DNA of 16,284 nucleotides from Bacteroidales bacterium (GTDB lineage: Bacteria > Bacteroidota > Bacteroidia > Bacteroidales > UBA10428). Every line of letters begins with the position of its first letter. Position 1 is the first letter of the stretch. Made by a program: the position numbers and the translations under genes. Shown here piece after piece: positions 1 to 6,371 of the stretch. The stretch spans positions 1 to 16,284 of the forward strand of contig DAOUOU010000043.1 in NCBI GenBank assembly GCA_030626465.1, read 5' to 3'. A model generated the notes under the pieces. It saw only the letters and a program-made list of their open reading frames with translations. It was not told where the DNA came from and did no database searches.

Positions 1-28
1 GCACAACGTTTAGTGTGTTGATGTCTGA

Positions 29-182
29 TTACCCTTTACAAAAAAAGCTCCAAAATGGAGCTTTTTTTGTACCAAGAAAGTGACCTGAATTATGCTGCTT
101 AACTCTTTCGCCAAGGTTCACAGTATGGCCTTTATTTAGAGATCCATCCTTTTTACCATTCAGGATATAGGTATAATACCAT
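29..182 (-). pseudogene. Decayed GIY-YIG endonuclease fragment downstream of tRNA-Leu
   Basis: Reading the minus strand from 178 to about 68 gives a GIY-YIG-like stretch. YYTYIL (178-161) stands where the GIY strand lies. SLNKGHT then matches the YIG segment, and NLGERVKQHNSG matches the conserved helix of small UvrC/YhbQ-type GIY-YIG proteins. The usual ATG (180-182) is out of frame with this stretch by one base, the YIG tyrosine is asparagine, and the frame runs into a terminator hairpin and stops at 29-31. About half of a normal 80-100 residue protein remains. The family are single-domain nuclease-fold proteins, often of unknown role, and from memory they are frequent just downstream of tRNA genes in Bacteroidota. 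The homology call rests on motif recognition only. Start shift, motif loss and truncation together make it a relic rather than a gene. Confidence 0.62.
38..70. terminator. Perfect 15-bp stem-loop with A and T tracts (bidirectional terminator)
   Basis: A perfect 15-bp inverted repeat (38-52 with 56-70) closes a 3-nt AAA loop. The GC core is gctcca/tggagc, flanked by A7 on one side and T7 on the other, so it can act as an intrinsic terminator on either strand. On the plus strand it would end a gene lying left of the window. On the minus strand it lies at the end of the GIY-YIG relic and could back up termination of the tRNA unit. Confidence 0.8.
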
Positions 183-230
183 AATTCTATCAATATAATA
201 GACAAAATCAGTGTGAATGTGAGTACAGAG

Positions 231-311
231 AAAAACAGAGTAAGGCGTCTCGCTCTCGCCTGTCTGCCGAAATAACAGCGCAGGCAGGCTCTCCACTCTC
301 ACTCTGTTTTT
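231..311 (-). terminator. Large composite hairpin just downstream of tRNA-Leu
   Basis: The outer arms are a perfect 11-bp inverted repeat (231-241 with 301-311). Inside is a second GC-rich hairpin, 258-267 with 280-289, ten pairs with one G-U. On the minus strand the structure begins two bases after the tRNA-Leu discriminator base and its 3' arm ends in five T residues, so it is a plausible terminator and 3' processing boundary for the tRNA transcript. It is unusually long for a plain terminator. The inner GC-rich palindrome looks like a repetitive extragenic palindrome, which cannot be tested from one copy. Confidence 0.6.
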
Positions 312-313
312 TG

Positions 314-399
314 TACCCGGGGCGGGACTTGAACCCGCACGAACATTGCTGTCCACTGGATTTTAAGTCCAGCGCGTCTACCAGTTCCGCCACCCGGGC
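314..399 (-). tRNA. tRNA-Leu (anticodon UAA)
   Basis: This is an 86-nt class II tRNA on the minus strand. The acceptor stem is GCCCGGG/CCCGGGU, closed by a G1-U72 wobble, with discriminator A. The D arm contains GGTAGA, and the anticodon stem CTGGA/TCCAG presents UAA at 365-363. A 5-bp variable arm is capped by a GCAA loop, and the T arm is GCGGG-TTCAAGT-CCCGC. The long variable arm and the UAA anticodon fit tRNA-Leu. CCA is not encoded, so it must be added after transcription. It lies 34 nt downstream of tRNA-Gly and is probably cotranscribed with it. Confidence 0.97.
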
Positions 400-411
400 A
401 TTTTATTGATT

Positions 412-432
412 GATTTAGAGATTTAGAGATTT
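412..432. repeat. 8-bp tandem repeat between the two tRNAs
   Basis: The unit gatttaga occurs at 412-419 and 420-427, with a partial third copy at 428-432. It fills most of the spacer between tRNA-Gly and tRNA-Leu. It may simply reflect replication slippage in an AT-rich spacer. No function can be assigned. Confidence 0.6.
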
Positions 433-433
433 G

Positions 434-506
<73 letters not shown>

Positions 507-565
507 ATTTATTTAAAATAATCAATAACCTATTTCTATTTAAGTACCTTTCTCTCTACCAATCC

Positions 566-646
566 CGAAGTTTAGAAAATTTTTAATTTTCGTTAAACTT
601 CGAGAACTCTCGAAAAACAATGAAATCAAAGATTTCTGGTTTTTCG
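566..646. repeat. Cluster of inverted repeats upstream of tRNA-Gly
   Basis: Three palindromes are packed into about 80 nt. Arms 566-574 and 594-602 pair, continuing after a bulge into 575-580 with 586-591 (loop of 5). A short palindrome, tcgaga-ac-tctcga, spans 600-613. Arms 611-618 and 639-646 pair, with an inner stem 622-627/631-636 and a 3-nt loop. The cluster lies between the partial tRNA copy and the intact tRNA, inside the predicted tRNA precursor, and has no coding potential. It could be a small non-autonomous repeat element or a structured RNA leader. Nothing here decides between these. Confidence 0.65.
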
Positions 647-649
647 GAG

Positions 650-664
650 CTGAGCTATTTCCGC
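650..664 (-). repeat. Partial second copy of the tRNA-Gly 5' end
   Basis: The 15 bases at 650-664 are identical to 492-506, which are nucleotides 1-15 of mature tRNA-Gly (acceptor 5' strand to D loop). The match begins exactly at the mature tRNA 5' end and stops in the D loop; the flanks differ. The copy lies just downstream of the predicted promoter, where the original tRNA would be expected to begin. It could be the stump of a tandem tRNA-Gly copy whose remainder was replaced, or a target duplication left by an insertion. Confidence 0.75.
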
Positions 665-684
665 TAGTTTCTCGTAAGGTGGTG

Positions 685-715
685 CAAATATAGAGCTTTT
701 TTTATTCCTTTCAAA
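685..715 (-). promoter_or_regulatory. Bacteroidota promoter of the tRNA-Gly/tRNA-Leu unit
   Basis: On the minus strand TTTG (715-712) is followed after 19 bases by TATATTTG (692-685). This matches the Bacteroidota housekeeping promoter pattern, TTTG then TAnnTTTG with a 19-base spacer. Initiation would be expected near 677-680, about 15 nt before the partial tRNA copy. The precursor would then include the partial copy, the palindromes and both tRNAs. Confidence 0.8.
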
Positions 716-732
716 CAGGGAATTTGGGATTT

Positions 733-760
733 TAAAACCTCTGTAATGCAGAGATTACAG
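733..760 (-). terminator. Possible mutS terminator overlapping its stop codon
   Basis: A perfect 7-bp stem (754-760 with 741-747, 6-nt loop) overlaps the mutS stop codon and is followed on the minus strand by AGG and a short TTTT. The stem is AT-rich and the T tract short, so it would be a weak terminator. No better candidate lies between mutS and the tRNA promoter. Confidence 0.4.
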
Positions 761-3370
761 ACCTGATAATTTCTTAATTTCATTCAATTTATTCAGGGCC
801 TCAATAGGTGTTAAATTATTTATATCCGCGTGTTTTATTTCATCGCGAATCTGTTTTAATACCGGATCATCAAGCTGAAAAATACTTAATTGCATACCTT
901 CCCTGTTCTCAGCAAGTTCCGATATGGGCCTCGATAACGATTTATTGTCATGCGATTGTTCAAGCTCCTGAAGTATTTCATTGGCTCGTTTTACAATACT
1001 TTTCGGCATACCTGCCATTCGTGCAACATGAATTCCAAAACTATGCTCACTCCCACCCCTTTTCAATTTTCGAATAAATATCACCCTGTCTTCCAATTCC
1101 TTAACTGTTACATTATAGTTCTTTACTCTTTCAAAATAACTTTCCATTTCGTTCAGCTCATGATAATGAGTTGCAAACAATATTTTGGCTTTTGCTTTAG
1201 GATGTTCGTGCAAATATTCAACCATGGCCCAGGCTATGGATATCCCGTCGTAAGTGCTGGTTCCCCTTCCTATCTCATCCAGTAACAACAGACTGCGGGA
1301 AGAAATATTGTTCAGTATGCTGGCTGTTTCTAACATCTCAACCATAAAGGTAGATTCCCCCAGAGAAATATTATCTGATGCCCCCACCCTGGTGAATATC
1401 TTATCGACATAACCAATACACACTTTCGCAGCAGGTGCGAAACTTCCCATCTGGGCCATTAAGACAATCAAAGCTGTCTGGCGCAAAAGAGCTGACTTAC
1501 CCACCATATTGGGCCCCGTAATTATAATGATCTGCTGTTCAGTAGAGTCGAGATATACATCATTTGCCACATAAGGTTCATCAGCGGGCAATTGCTGTTC
1601 GATTACCGGATGACGTCCTTCCTTGATATCAATAACTTCCGAGTCATTCAGCTCTGGTCGGAAATAGTTGTATTCAAGGGCACATTTTGTAAAAGACAAC
1701 AAACAGTCTAACCTGGCAAGCATTGATGCATTTAACTGAATTGTAGTTATATAATCTGCAATACCATCTACAAGATCCTTAAACAATTGAGTTTCCAATG
1801 TCAGAATTTTTTCCTCTGCACCAAGAATTTTTGTTTCATATTCTTTCAATTCCTCGGTAATGTATCGTTCTGCACTTACAAGTGTTTGCTTCCTGATCCA
1901 ATCGGGAGGTACCTTATCTTTGTGTGTATTCCTAACTTCAATGAAGTACCCAAACACATTATTATAAGCTATTTTAAGTGATGGGATATCTGTTTTATCG
2001 CTTTCACGCTTTTGAATATTTACCAGGTAATCCTTACCATTGTTTACAATATCTCTTAGTTCATCCAGTTCTACCGAGACTCCCGGGGCAATTACATTTC
2101 CTTTAGAGATTTGTGCCGAAGGTTCGGGGATAAGCTCTTTTTCAATTCGTTCACGAATACTATCGCAGGGATTCAGTTGTTCGGCAATTTTTATGAGACC
2201 ATTTTCTTCTGATTGCTGACATAACTTTTTTAAAGGCTTAATAGTACTTAAGGCTGTTTTTAAATGTCCTACTTCTCTGGGGGTTATTTTACCCACAGCC
2301 ACCTTAGAGGCTATCCTCTCAAGATCGCCCACCTGTTTCAGATAGTTATGTACCTCTTCTTTAAAATCCGGGTTTTTGATACAATATTCTACTATGTCGA
2401 GTCGCTCATTTATTGCTGCAATCTCCTTTAAAGGAAGAGCAATCCAGCGTTTCAATAAACGACTGCCCATTGGAGAAATAGTTTTATCCAGAACCTCGCA
2501 AAGGGTTCTGGCACCTTCATTAATGGAATGAAAAAGTTCAAGATTACGTAAGGTAAACTTGTCGAGCCATACATAACGATCTTCCTCAATACGTGAAAGT
2601 TGCGATACATGTTTTACCTGATGGTGCTGCGTAAGATCAAGATAATGAAGAATGGCCCCTGCTGCAATAATCCCGAGTTTGAGCCCTCCAACACCATAAC
2701 CTTTAAGGCTTTTTGTCTCAAAATGTGCAGTAAGCCTGTCATTGGCCGCATCTTCGGTATATATCCAATCGTCAAGAGTAAACACATAATGCTTGCTTCC
2801 AAAGGATTCATTGAATTGCTTTTGTTTCCCTTTCTCAAAAAGTACTTCTTTTGGAGAAAAACTACTGAGCAGCTTATCAATATACTCAAATGATCCTTCT
2901 GCAGTAAGAAATTCACCGGTTGAAATGTCTAAAAAAGCAATGCCAGCTGCATTGCTATCAAAATGAATACTTGCCAAAAAATTATTCTCTTTATTTTCGA
3001 GTACTTGATCATTCATTGAGACCCCGGGTGTAACCAACTCTGTTATACCCCTCTTTACTATTTTCTTAGCAAGCTTAGGATCCTCCAGTTGCTCGCAGAT
3101 TGCTACTCTCTGACCTGCTCTTACAAGTTTAGGTAAATAGGTATCCAGAGCATGAAACGGGAATCCGGCCAGATCGACAAAAGAAGCTGCTCCATTTGCC
3201 CTTTTGGTAAGGGTGATGCCCAAAATTTCTGAAGCTTTTATTGCATCATCGCCAAATGTTTCATAGAAATCCCCTACCCTGAATAGCAGAACCGCATCAG
3301 GATGTTTTTCCTTGATACCGTAATATTGCTTCATTAAAGGAGTTTCTACAGCTTTAATCAATTCCGACAC
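755..3370 (-). CDS. mutS: DNA mismatch repair protein MutS
   Basis: This 871-residue protein recognises base mismatches and small loops and starts methyl-independent mismatch repair with MutL. The mismatch-reading motif F-Y-E is at residues 35-37. The connector, lever and clamp domains follow to about 570. The ATPase has Walker A GPNMVGKS at 619-626, the ST/GES motif around 669-674, Walker B LLLLDE at 694-699, and the FATHYHEL motif near 732-739. The helix-turn-helix FGIHVARMAGMP is at about 778-789. QLSIF at 827-831 fits a sliding-clamp binding motif. The helical tail ending at 871 matches the MutS tetramerisation segment. Length is normal (about 850-880). The start is GTG, about 19 nt downstream of the inferred transcription start. 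The gene appears monocistronic. Confidence 0.97.
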   Translation of the reverse strand: MSELIKAVETPLMKQYYGIKEKHPDAVLLFRVGDFYETFGDDAIKASEILGITLTKRANGAASFVDLAGFPFHALDTYLPKLVRAGQRVAICEQLEDPKLAKKIVKRGITELVTPGVSMNDQVLENKENNFLASIHFDSNAAGIAFLDISTGEFLTAEGSFEYIDKLLSSFSPKEVLFEKGKQKQFNESFGSKHYVFTLDDWIYTEDAANDRLTAHFETKSLKGYGVGGLKLGIIAAGAILHYLDLTQHHQVKHVSQLSRIEEDRYVWLDKFTLRNLELFHSINEGARTLCEVLDKTISPMGSRLLKRWIALPLKEIAAINERLDIVEYCIKNPDFKEEVHNYLKQVGDLERIASKVAVGKITPREVGHLKTALSTIKPLKKLCQQSEENGLIKIAEQLNPCDSIRERIEKELIPEPSAQISKGNVIAPGVSVELDELRDIVNNGKDYLVNIQKRESDKTDIPSLKIAYNNVFGYFIEVRNTHKDKVPPDWIRKQTLVSAERYITEELKEYETKILGAEEKILTLETQLFKDLVDGIADYITTIQLNASMLARLDCLLSFTKCALEYNYFRPELNDSEVIDIKEGRHPVIEQQLPADEPYVANDVYLDSTEQQIIIITGPNMVGKSALLRQTALIVLMAQMGSFAPAAKVCIGYVDKIFTRVGASDNISLGESTFMVEMLETASILNNISSRSLLLLDEIGRGTSTYDGISIAWAMVEYLHEHPKAKAKILFATHYHELNEMESYFERVKNYNVTVKELEDRVIFIRKLKRGGSEHSFGIHVARMAGMPKSIVKRANEILQELEQSHDNKSLSRPISELAENREGMQLSIFQLDDPVLKQIRDEIKHADINNLTPIEALNKLNEIKKLSGL

Positions 3371-3395
3371 TATTAAATGATGAATCTTTTGCAGG

Positions 3396-3426
3396 TAAAA
3401 TTAGAGCTTTAGCAACGGGAGTCAAA
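3396..3426 (-). promoter_or_regulatory. Predicted mutS promoter
   Basis: On the minus strand TTTG (3426-3423), a 19-base spacer and TAATTTTA (3403-3396) match the Bacteroidota promoter pattern with one mismatch, the last base of TAnnTTTG. A start site around 3389 would leave a leader of about 20 nt before the mutS GTG. This supports that start codon, for which no ribosome binding sequence is visible. Confidence 0.62.
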
Positions 3427-3584
3427 AATTCGCAGAGAATTAATATGAATTATTAATTAACAATTTGTTCTTAAAAAAAGAAGTATATCCTAACCGTGAT
3501 TCATTAAAATACTGAAAACATTAAGCTCTTATAAAGATTAAGACATTCTGACTTTCAGGTATGGAATTTCAACCAATTATGTAT

Positions 3585-3592
3585 TATCTTTG
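3585..3592 (+). promoter_or_regulatory. -7 element for the 52-codon gene
   Basis: TATCTTTG matches TAnnTTTG exactly and lies 28 nt before the ATG at 3621. Initiation near 3599 would give a leader of about 20 nt. There is no clear TTTG at the -33 position. Confidence 0.5.
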
Positions 3593-3620
3593 TTAGTGCT
3601 GTTAAAACCTTTACTTAAGA

Positions 3621-3779
3621 ATGATTTCAAAATACAAAAATGCTCAACTGGTTTTCGTTGACGGGAAAACTCCTGTTCGTATTAAACGTGTCATCCGGTC
3701 AAATGGAAAGTTTCAGTACGAGCTGCGTGAAAGTGGAGAGATCATTGATGAAGAACGTCTTAGTCTGTTAAAAAACTAA
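3621..3779 (+). CDS. Small uncharacterised 52-residue protein
   Basis: A complete 52-codon frame runs from ATG to TAA. I do not recognise a named family. The protein begins MISKYKNAQLVFVDGKTP and is rich in basic and acidic residues. Its first forty residues alternate in a way that suggests four or five short beta strands (AQLVFV, PVRIKRVIR, KFQYELR, EIID), followed by a short helix-like tail (EERLSLLKN). This is compatible with a small SH3/KOW-like barrel, which is inference only. No signal peptide, membrane helix or cysteine motif is present. Support for a real gene comes from a consensus -7 element 28 nt upstream, protein-like codon use and an isolated position between two minus-strand genes. 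No partner gene is suggested by context. Confidence 0.72.
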   Translation: MISKYKNAQLVFVDGKTPVRIKRVIRSNGKFQYELRESGEIIDEERLSLLKN

Positions 3780-3890
3780 GGTTTTTATCATAATGATCCT
3801 TCTCTAGCTATATTTTTCTTTATAGTTTATGGATTGTATTCCTGTAATTGAAAAATTATCAGCGTGATCTGTCTATGGGTAATTTCTGTC

Positions 3891-4601
3891 TCAGAAATTG
3901 AGATAAAAATCCTCTGTTAATGATTTGTATTCTTCAGAAAACTGATGACGACCATTTCTTTCAATTACAATCGTATTTTTTTCAAAGGGACTCTTTTGGA
4001 ATGAGAATTCAGCAAGAATTCTTTTTGCCGGTTTTTGCGGAGTGGGCAAGACTTCTGTATAGCGACTCATAAAAAGATTATAATCCGAAGCAGTTTCCAG
4101 GAAGAAGTTGAATTCATTAACAGGATATATAATGGCAAACCTTCCATTTTTCGCAAGGAATTTTGTTGTACATGCTATCAAATCACCAGGACTGAGCTTG
4201 TCAGTATGCCTTGCTATTGCTCGCCGGTATGGAGGAGTCAAACTGGAAACTGAAAAATAGGGCGGATTAGATACAATCAAATCATATTCTTTATCAAATG
4301 ATGAAAAATCTTGTAAAGAAGTATGGTAAACCTGCAATCTATCCTTCCAGGGACTATTTAAAAAATTATTTCTTGCTTGCAGCACGGCATCTTCTTCAAT
4401 CTCTATGGCGTCGACTTTTGCTGATGAACGTTGAGCAAGCATAAGAGCAATCAGACCGGTACCTGTCCCAACGTCAAGTGCCCTTTTTACCTTTTCTGTA
4501 CTGGCCCATGCTCCCAGAAGCACACCATCTGTACCAACCTTCATAGCGCACTTATCCTGCTTTATTGTAAACCTCTTGAACCTGAAATATTCATTTGCCA
4601 T
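3891..4601 (-). CDS. trmN6: tRNA1(Val) (adenine(37)-N6)-methyltransferase (TrmN6/YfiC family)
   Basis: This SAM-dependent enzyme is expected to methylate N6 of A37 in tRNA1(Val). From the chosen start it has 236 residues (E. coli YfiC has about 245). The N-terminal FRFKRFTIKQDKCAMKVGTDGVLLGAW is typical of the family up to residue 32. The SAM motif DVGTGTGL is at 43-50, an acidic cofactor residue lies in AIEIEE at 65-70, and the catalytic NPPY is at 112-115. The open frame extends 22 codons further upstream, but I start at the ATG at 4599-4601. Family similarity begins there, and a TAATTTTG element at 4642-4635 would place the transcript start downstream of the longer start. A family relative acting on another RNA cannot be excluded. 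Confidence 0.9.
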   Translation of the reverse strand: MANEYFRFKRFTIKQDKCAMKVGTDGVLLGAWASTEKVKRALDVGTGTGLIALMLAQRSSAKVDAIEIEEDAVLQARNNFLNSPWKDRLQVYHTSLQDFSSFDKEYDLIVSNPPYFSVSSLTPPYRRAIARHTDKLSPGDLIACTTKFLAKNGRFAIIYPVNEFNFFLETASDYNLFMSRYTEVLPTPQKPAKRILAEFSFQKSPFEKNTIVIERNGRHQFSEEYKSLTEDFYLNF

Positions 4602-4634
4602 AAACAATCGTACGAAAGTTACTATTACTTCCGG

Positions 4635-4642
4635 CAAAATTA
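4635..4642 (-). promoter_or_regulatory. -7 element for trmN6
   Basis: On the minus strand TAATTTTG matches TAnnTTTG. The nearest upstream TTTG is about 22 bases away, slightly longer than ideal. Initiation near 4628 would give a leader of roughly 27 nt to the ATG at 4601, inside the longer open frame, and supports the shorter protein. Confidence 0.5.
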
Positions 4643-4719
4643 GCAAAATCAGACATGTAGTAATCAAATTTTGGGAGTGACAGAACCTGGTATTGTCATG
4701 TAATCAAAACTTAAATTTC

Positions 4720-4889
4720 CAGATCATGCTCTCAGGGGACATGCAGCAGGAGTACGAATACGTGGACGTGGAAAAGCTAATCACAAAAAAACGTGAATCG
4801 GGTATCTATCTGACATGCCTGGGATATGGGATGGCTACAAAGCTGAATTTGTGAGGTTGGTTAAATCGGCAGGCTCGTTAAGGCGCTAA
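4720..4889 (+). pseudogene. Remnant of a YfbK-like von Willebrand A domain protein with internal deletion
   Basis: Two pieces in different frames resemble separate parts of YfbK-like vWA proteins. In the frame of the ATG at 4726, the stretch ending VEKLITKKRESGIYLTCLGYGM resembles the segment after the metal-binding site, where the usual text is like LI-x-KKR-x-SGIFLTVLGFGMGN. The frame stops at 4852-4854. Shifting frame near 4830 gives WDGYKAEFVRLVKSAG, ending at 4887-4889, which resembles the extreme C-terminus of the same family (YRAEFIRLV). Everything between is missing, as is most of the N-terminus. The likely history is a large internal deletion with a frame change. The identification is by eye from short segments, so the family call is moderate; the non-functional status is firmer. 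Its 3' end overlaps the next pseudogene by 12 nt. Confidence 0.55.
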
Positions 4890-5237
4890 TATATATTCAA
4901 CAACTGCTTTCCAGTCATTTTGTTTTCTTTGCAACAATCCGAGTGCACGCGCCACATTGCCTGTATATACATCGAGAGGTATATAAAGTGAGAAGGGCAG
5001 AATGTCCGGCCAGAGACCAAAATCAAAAGGATCGTTATCAAGAATGCTCATAAATCTTCTTGCATTGCGAACAATGGTTGTTCTTTGCCCCAAGGCAATA
5101 GTTGCAGTTAGAAATCCGGATATTTCAATATTTTCCTTTTGATCGAAAGGATGAGGAATACTGATCGGATCAGTTTCCACGAATTCTATTCTGTTGTACT
5201 GATTTTATTTCTGTTCGAGTAGTTCTTTCAATTTCAG
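4878..5237 (-). pseudogene. DUF2400/TIGR02757 family gene with nonsense codon, internal deletion and lost C-terminus
   Basis: An open stretch from 5180 to 4878 gives ETDPISIPHPF, QKENIEISGFLTATIALGQRTTI and NARRFM, the N-terminal signature of TIGR02757 (DUF2400; function unknown). After DNDPFDF at about residue 54 the sequence jumps to GLWPDI, then PLDVYTGNVARALGLLQRKQ and NDWKAV, which belong near the C-terminus of a protein of about 250 residues. More than 100 residues are missing at a DF/DFG junction, consistent with recombination between short similar sequences. Upstream in the same frame LKELLEQK is followed by TAA (5205-5207) where the family continues, and no ATG is left near 5229-5237. 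The C-terminus is also cut after the tryptophan helix. The ORF's GTG start at 5178-5180 is not a real start. Confidence 0.8.
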
Positions 5238-5246
5238 GAAAAGTTT

Positions 5247-5254
5247 TACATTTA
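5247..5254 (+). promoter_or_regulatory. Weak candidate -7 element for the yccF-like gene
   Basis: TACATTTA has one mismatch to TAnnTTTG, with an imperfect upstream TTTC 17 bases before it. It would start transcription near 5261 and leave about 39 nt before the ATG at 5300. No better match was seen between the pseudogene and the gene. Confidence 0.3.
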
Positions 5255-5299
5255 TAAATCATTAATGCTAATAAAAAGTTCAATTATAAAACGAATAAG

Positions 5300-5671
5300 A
5301 TGAATCTCCTGTTAAACATCCTCTGGATTATATTTGGAGGTGGTATTATCCTTTTTTTTGAATACCTCCTGGGAGGAATAGCACTTTGCCTCACTATCAT
5401 TGGAATTCCATTCGGATTACAATGCTTTAAACTGGCGATATTTGCCATTGCACCCTTCGGATCGAAAATAGAAGAAACCGAGAATGCTGGTGGTTGTTTT
5501 TCTGTTTTTTTTAATATACTGTGGATATTGCTTGGAGGTTTTTGGATTGCAGTTACCCACCTTATCCTGGCACTTGTTTTTGCTATTACTATTATTGGAA
5601 TTCCATTTGCTGTTCAACATGTAAAAATGGCCGGTTTGGCTATTACCCCTTTTGGAAAACAAATTACCTGA
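5300..5671 (+). CDS. yccF: YccF-domain inner membrane protein
   Basis: This 123-residue, very hydrophobic protein has two tandem copies of the YccF (DUF307) motif. Repeat 1 (about residues 6-57) has NILWIIFGGG, TIIGIPFG at 32-39 and APFGSKI. Repeat 2 (about 72-122) has NILWILLGG, TIIGIPFA at 97-104 and TPFGKQI. Each repeat supplies one or two membrane helices, joined by a short polar linker (ETENAGG). E. coli YccF is about 148 residues with the same internal duplication. The family's biochemical role is not established. The ATG follows AT-rich DNA without a ribosome binding sequence. The gene converges on lolD with only 40 nt between stop codons, and I see no clear terminator there. Confidence 0.88.
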   Translation: MNLLLNILWIIFGGGIILFFEYLLGGIALCLTIIGIPFGLQCFKLAIFAIAPFGSKIEETENAGGCFSVFFNILWILLGGFWIAVTHLILALVFAITIIGIPFAVQHVKMAGLAITPFGKQIT

Positions 5672-5711
5672 TTACAATAGGATTACTATTGAATACAGGT
5701 TAGCAAAGCAA

Positions 5712-6371
5712 CTATTTGCCATAAATTATCTTGCCGTCTTTCATTTGCAGGGTGCGATCGGCCATTCGGGCCAATTCTTTATCGTGCGTTACTATTACAA
5801 AGGTCTGGTTCAATTTATCACGAAGGTTGAAAAAAAGTGTATGCAACTCATTTTTGTTTTGAGTATCAAGATTGCCTGATGGTTCATCGGCTAATATCAC
5901 TGAAGGATTGTTTATAAGTGCTCGTGCTACTGCAACTCGTTGTAGTTCACCACCGGATAGCTCAGACGGTTTGTGATTTGCTCTTTCCGCAAGATTTAAC
6001 AATTTCAGAAGATCGTAAGCGCGCTTCTCAGAGGAGCGCCTGTTATCACCGGCAATAAAAGCCGGTATACAAACATTTTCCAGTGCATTGAATTCCGGCA
6101 ATAAATGGTGGAACTGAAAAACAAAACCAATTTCTTTATTTCTGAAAGAAGCGAGTTGTCTTTCCTTTAACTGACTAATATCAATATTATTGATTGTAAT
6201 GGTGCCACCGGATGGTTTCATTAAAGTTCCAATTATTTGCAATAAAGTTGTTTTGCCTGCTCCGCTGGCTCCAACTATTGTTACAATTTCTTTCTTCTCT
6301 ATCGATACATTAATCCCCTTTAATACTTCAAGAGGACCAAAGGATTTTTTTATGCCATTTACTCGAATCAT
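5712..6371 (-). CDS. lolD: LolD-like lipoprotein-releasing ABC transporter ATP-binding protein
   Basis: This is a 219-residue cytoplasmic ATPase of the LolD/MacB class. Walker A GASGAGKTT is at 34-42. The Q-loop is at Q86 in FQFHHLLPEF, characteristic of LolD-type ATPases. The signature is LSGGE at 138-142, Walker B SVILADE at 157-163 with catalytic E163, and the switch histidine H196 in VTHD. In Gram-negative bacteria such proteins power LolC/E in moving lipoproteins from the inner membrane toward the outer membrane. No permease gene is adjacent here, which is common in Bacteroidota but leaves the exact partner open. The ATG overlaps the antiporter stop codon as ATGA, so translation is probably coupled. 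A FtsE- or MacB-like role is less likely. Confidence 0.9.
   Translation of the reverse strand: MIRVNGIKKSFGPLEVLKGINVSIEKKEIVTIVGASGAGKTTLLQIIGTLMKPSGGTITINNIDISQLKERQLASFRNKEIGFVFQFHHLLPEFNALENVCIPAFIAGDNRRSSEKRAYDLLKLLNLAERANHKPSELSGGELQRVAVARALINNPSVILADEPSGNLDTQNKNELHTLFFNLRDKLNQTFVIVTHDKELARMADRTLQMKDGKIIYGK

Noticed and set aside
153..393. Minus-strand open frames of 61 and 67 codons across tRNA-Leu
   Set aside because: They translate the tRNA itself (the MAELVDALDLKSSG-type artefact) and the trailing hairpin. There is no independent coding evidence.
2614..2916. 100-codon minus-strand frame inside mutS, and other overlapping frames throughout
   Set aside because: They overlap well-conserved genes in other frames and show no recognisable protein features.
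3881..3899. Perfect 8-bp hairpin over the trmN6 stop codon
   Set aside because: The stem is short and AT-rich and no T run follows on either strand, so it is not convincing as a terminator.
4602..4667. N-terminal extension of the methyltransferase to 258 residues
   Set aside because: Family similarity starts at the ATG at 4601, and the predicted promoter lies inside the extension. The hydrophobic leader looks like a signal peptide but would make no sense on a tRNA-modifying enzyme.
5676..5692. Six-base inverted repeat (caatag/ctattg) between the yccF-like gene and lolD
   Set aside because: The stem is weak and no T run follows, so neither gene can be assigned a terminator here.
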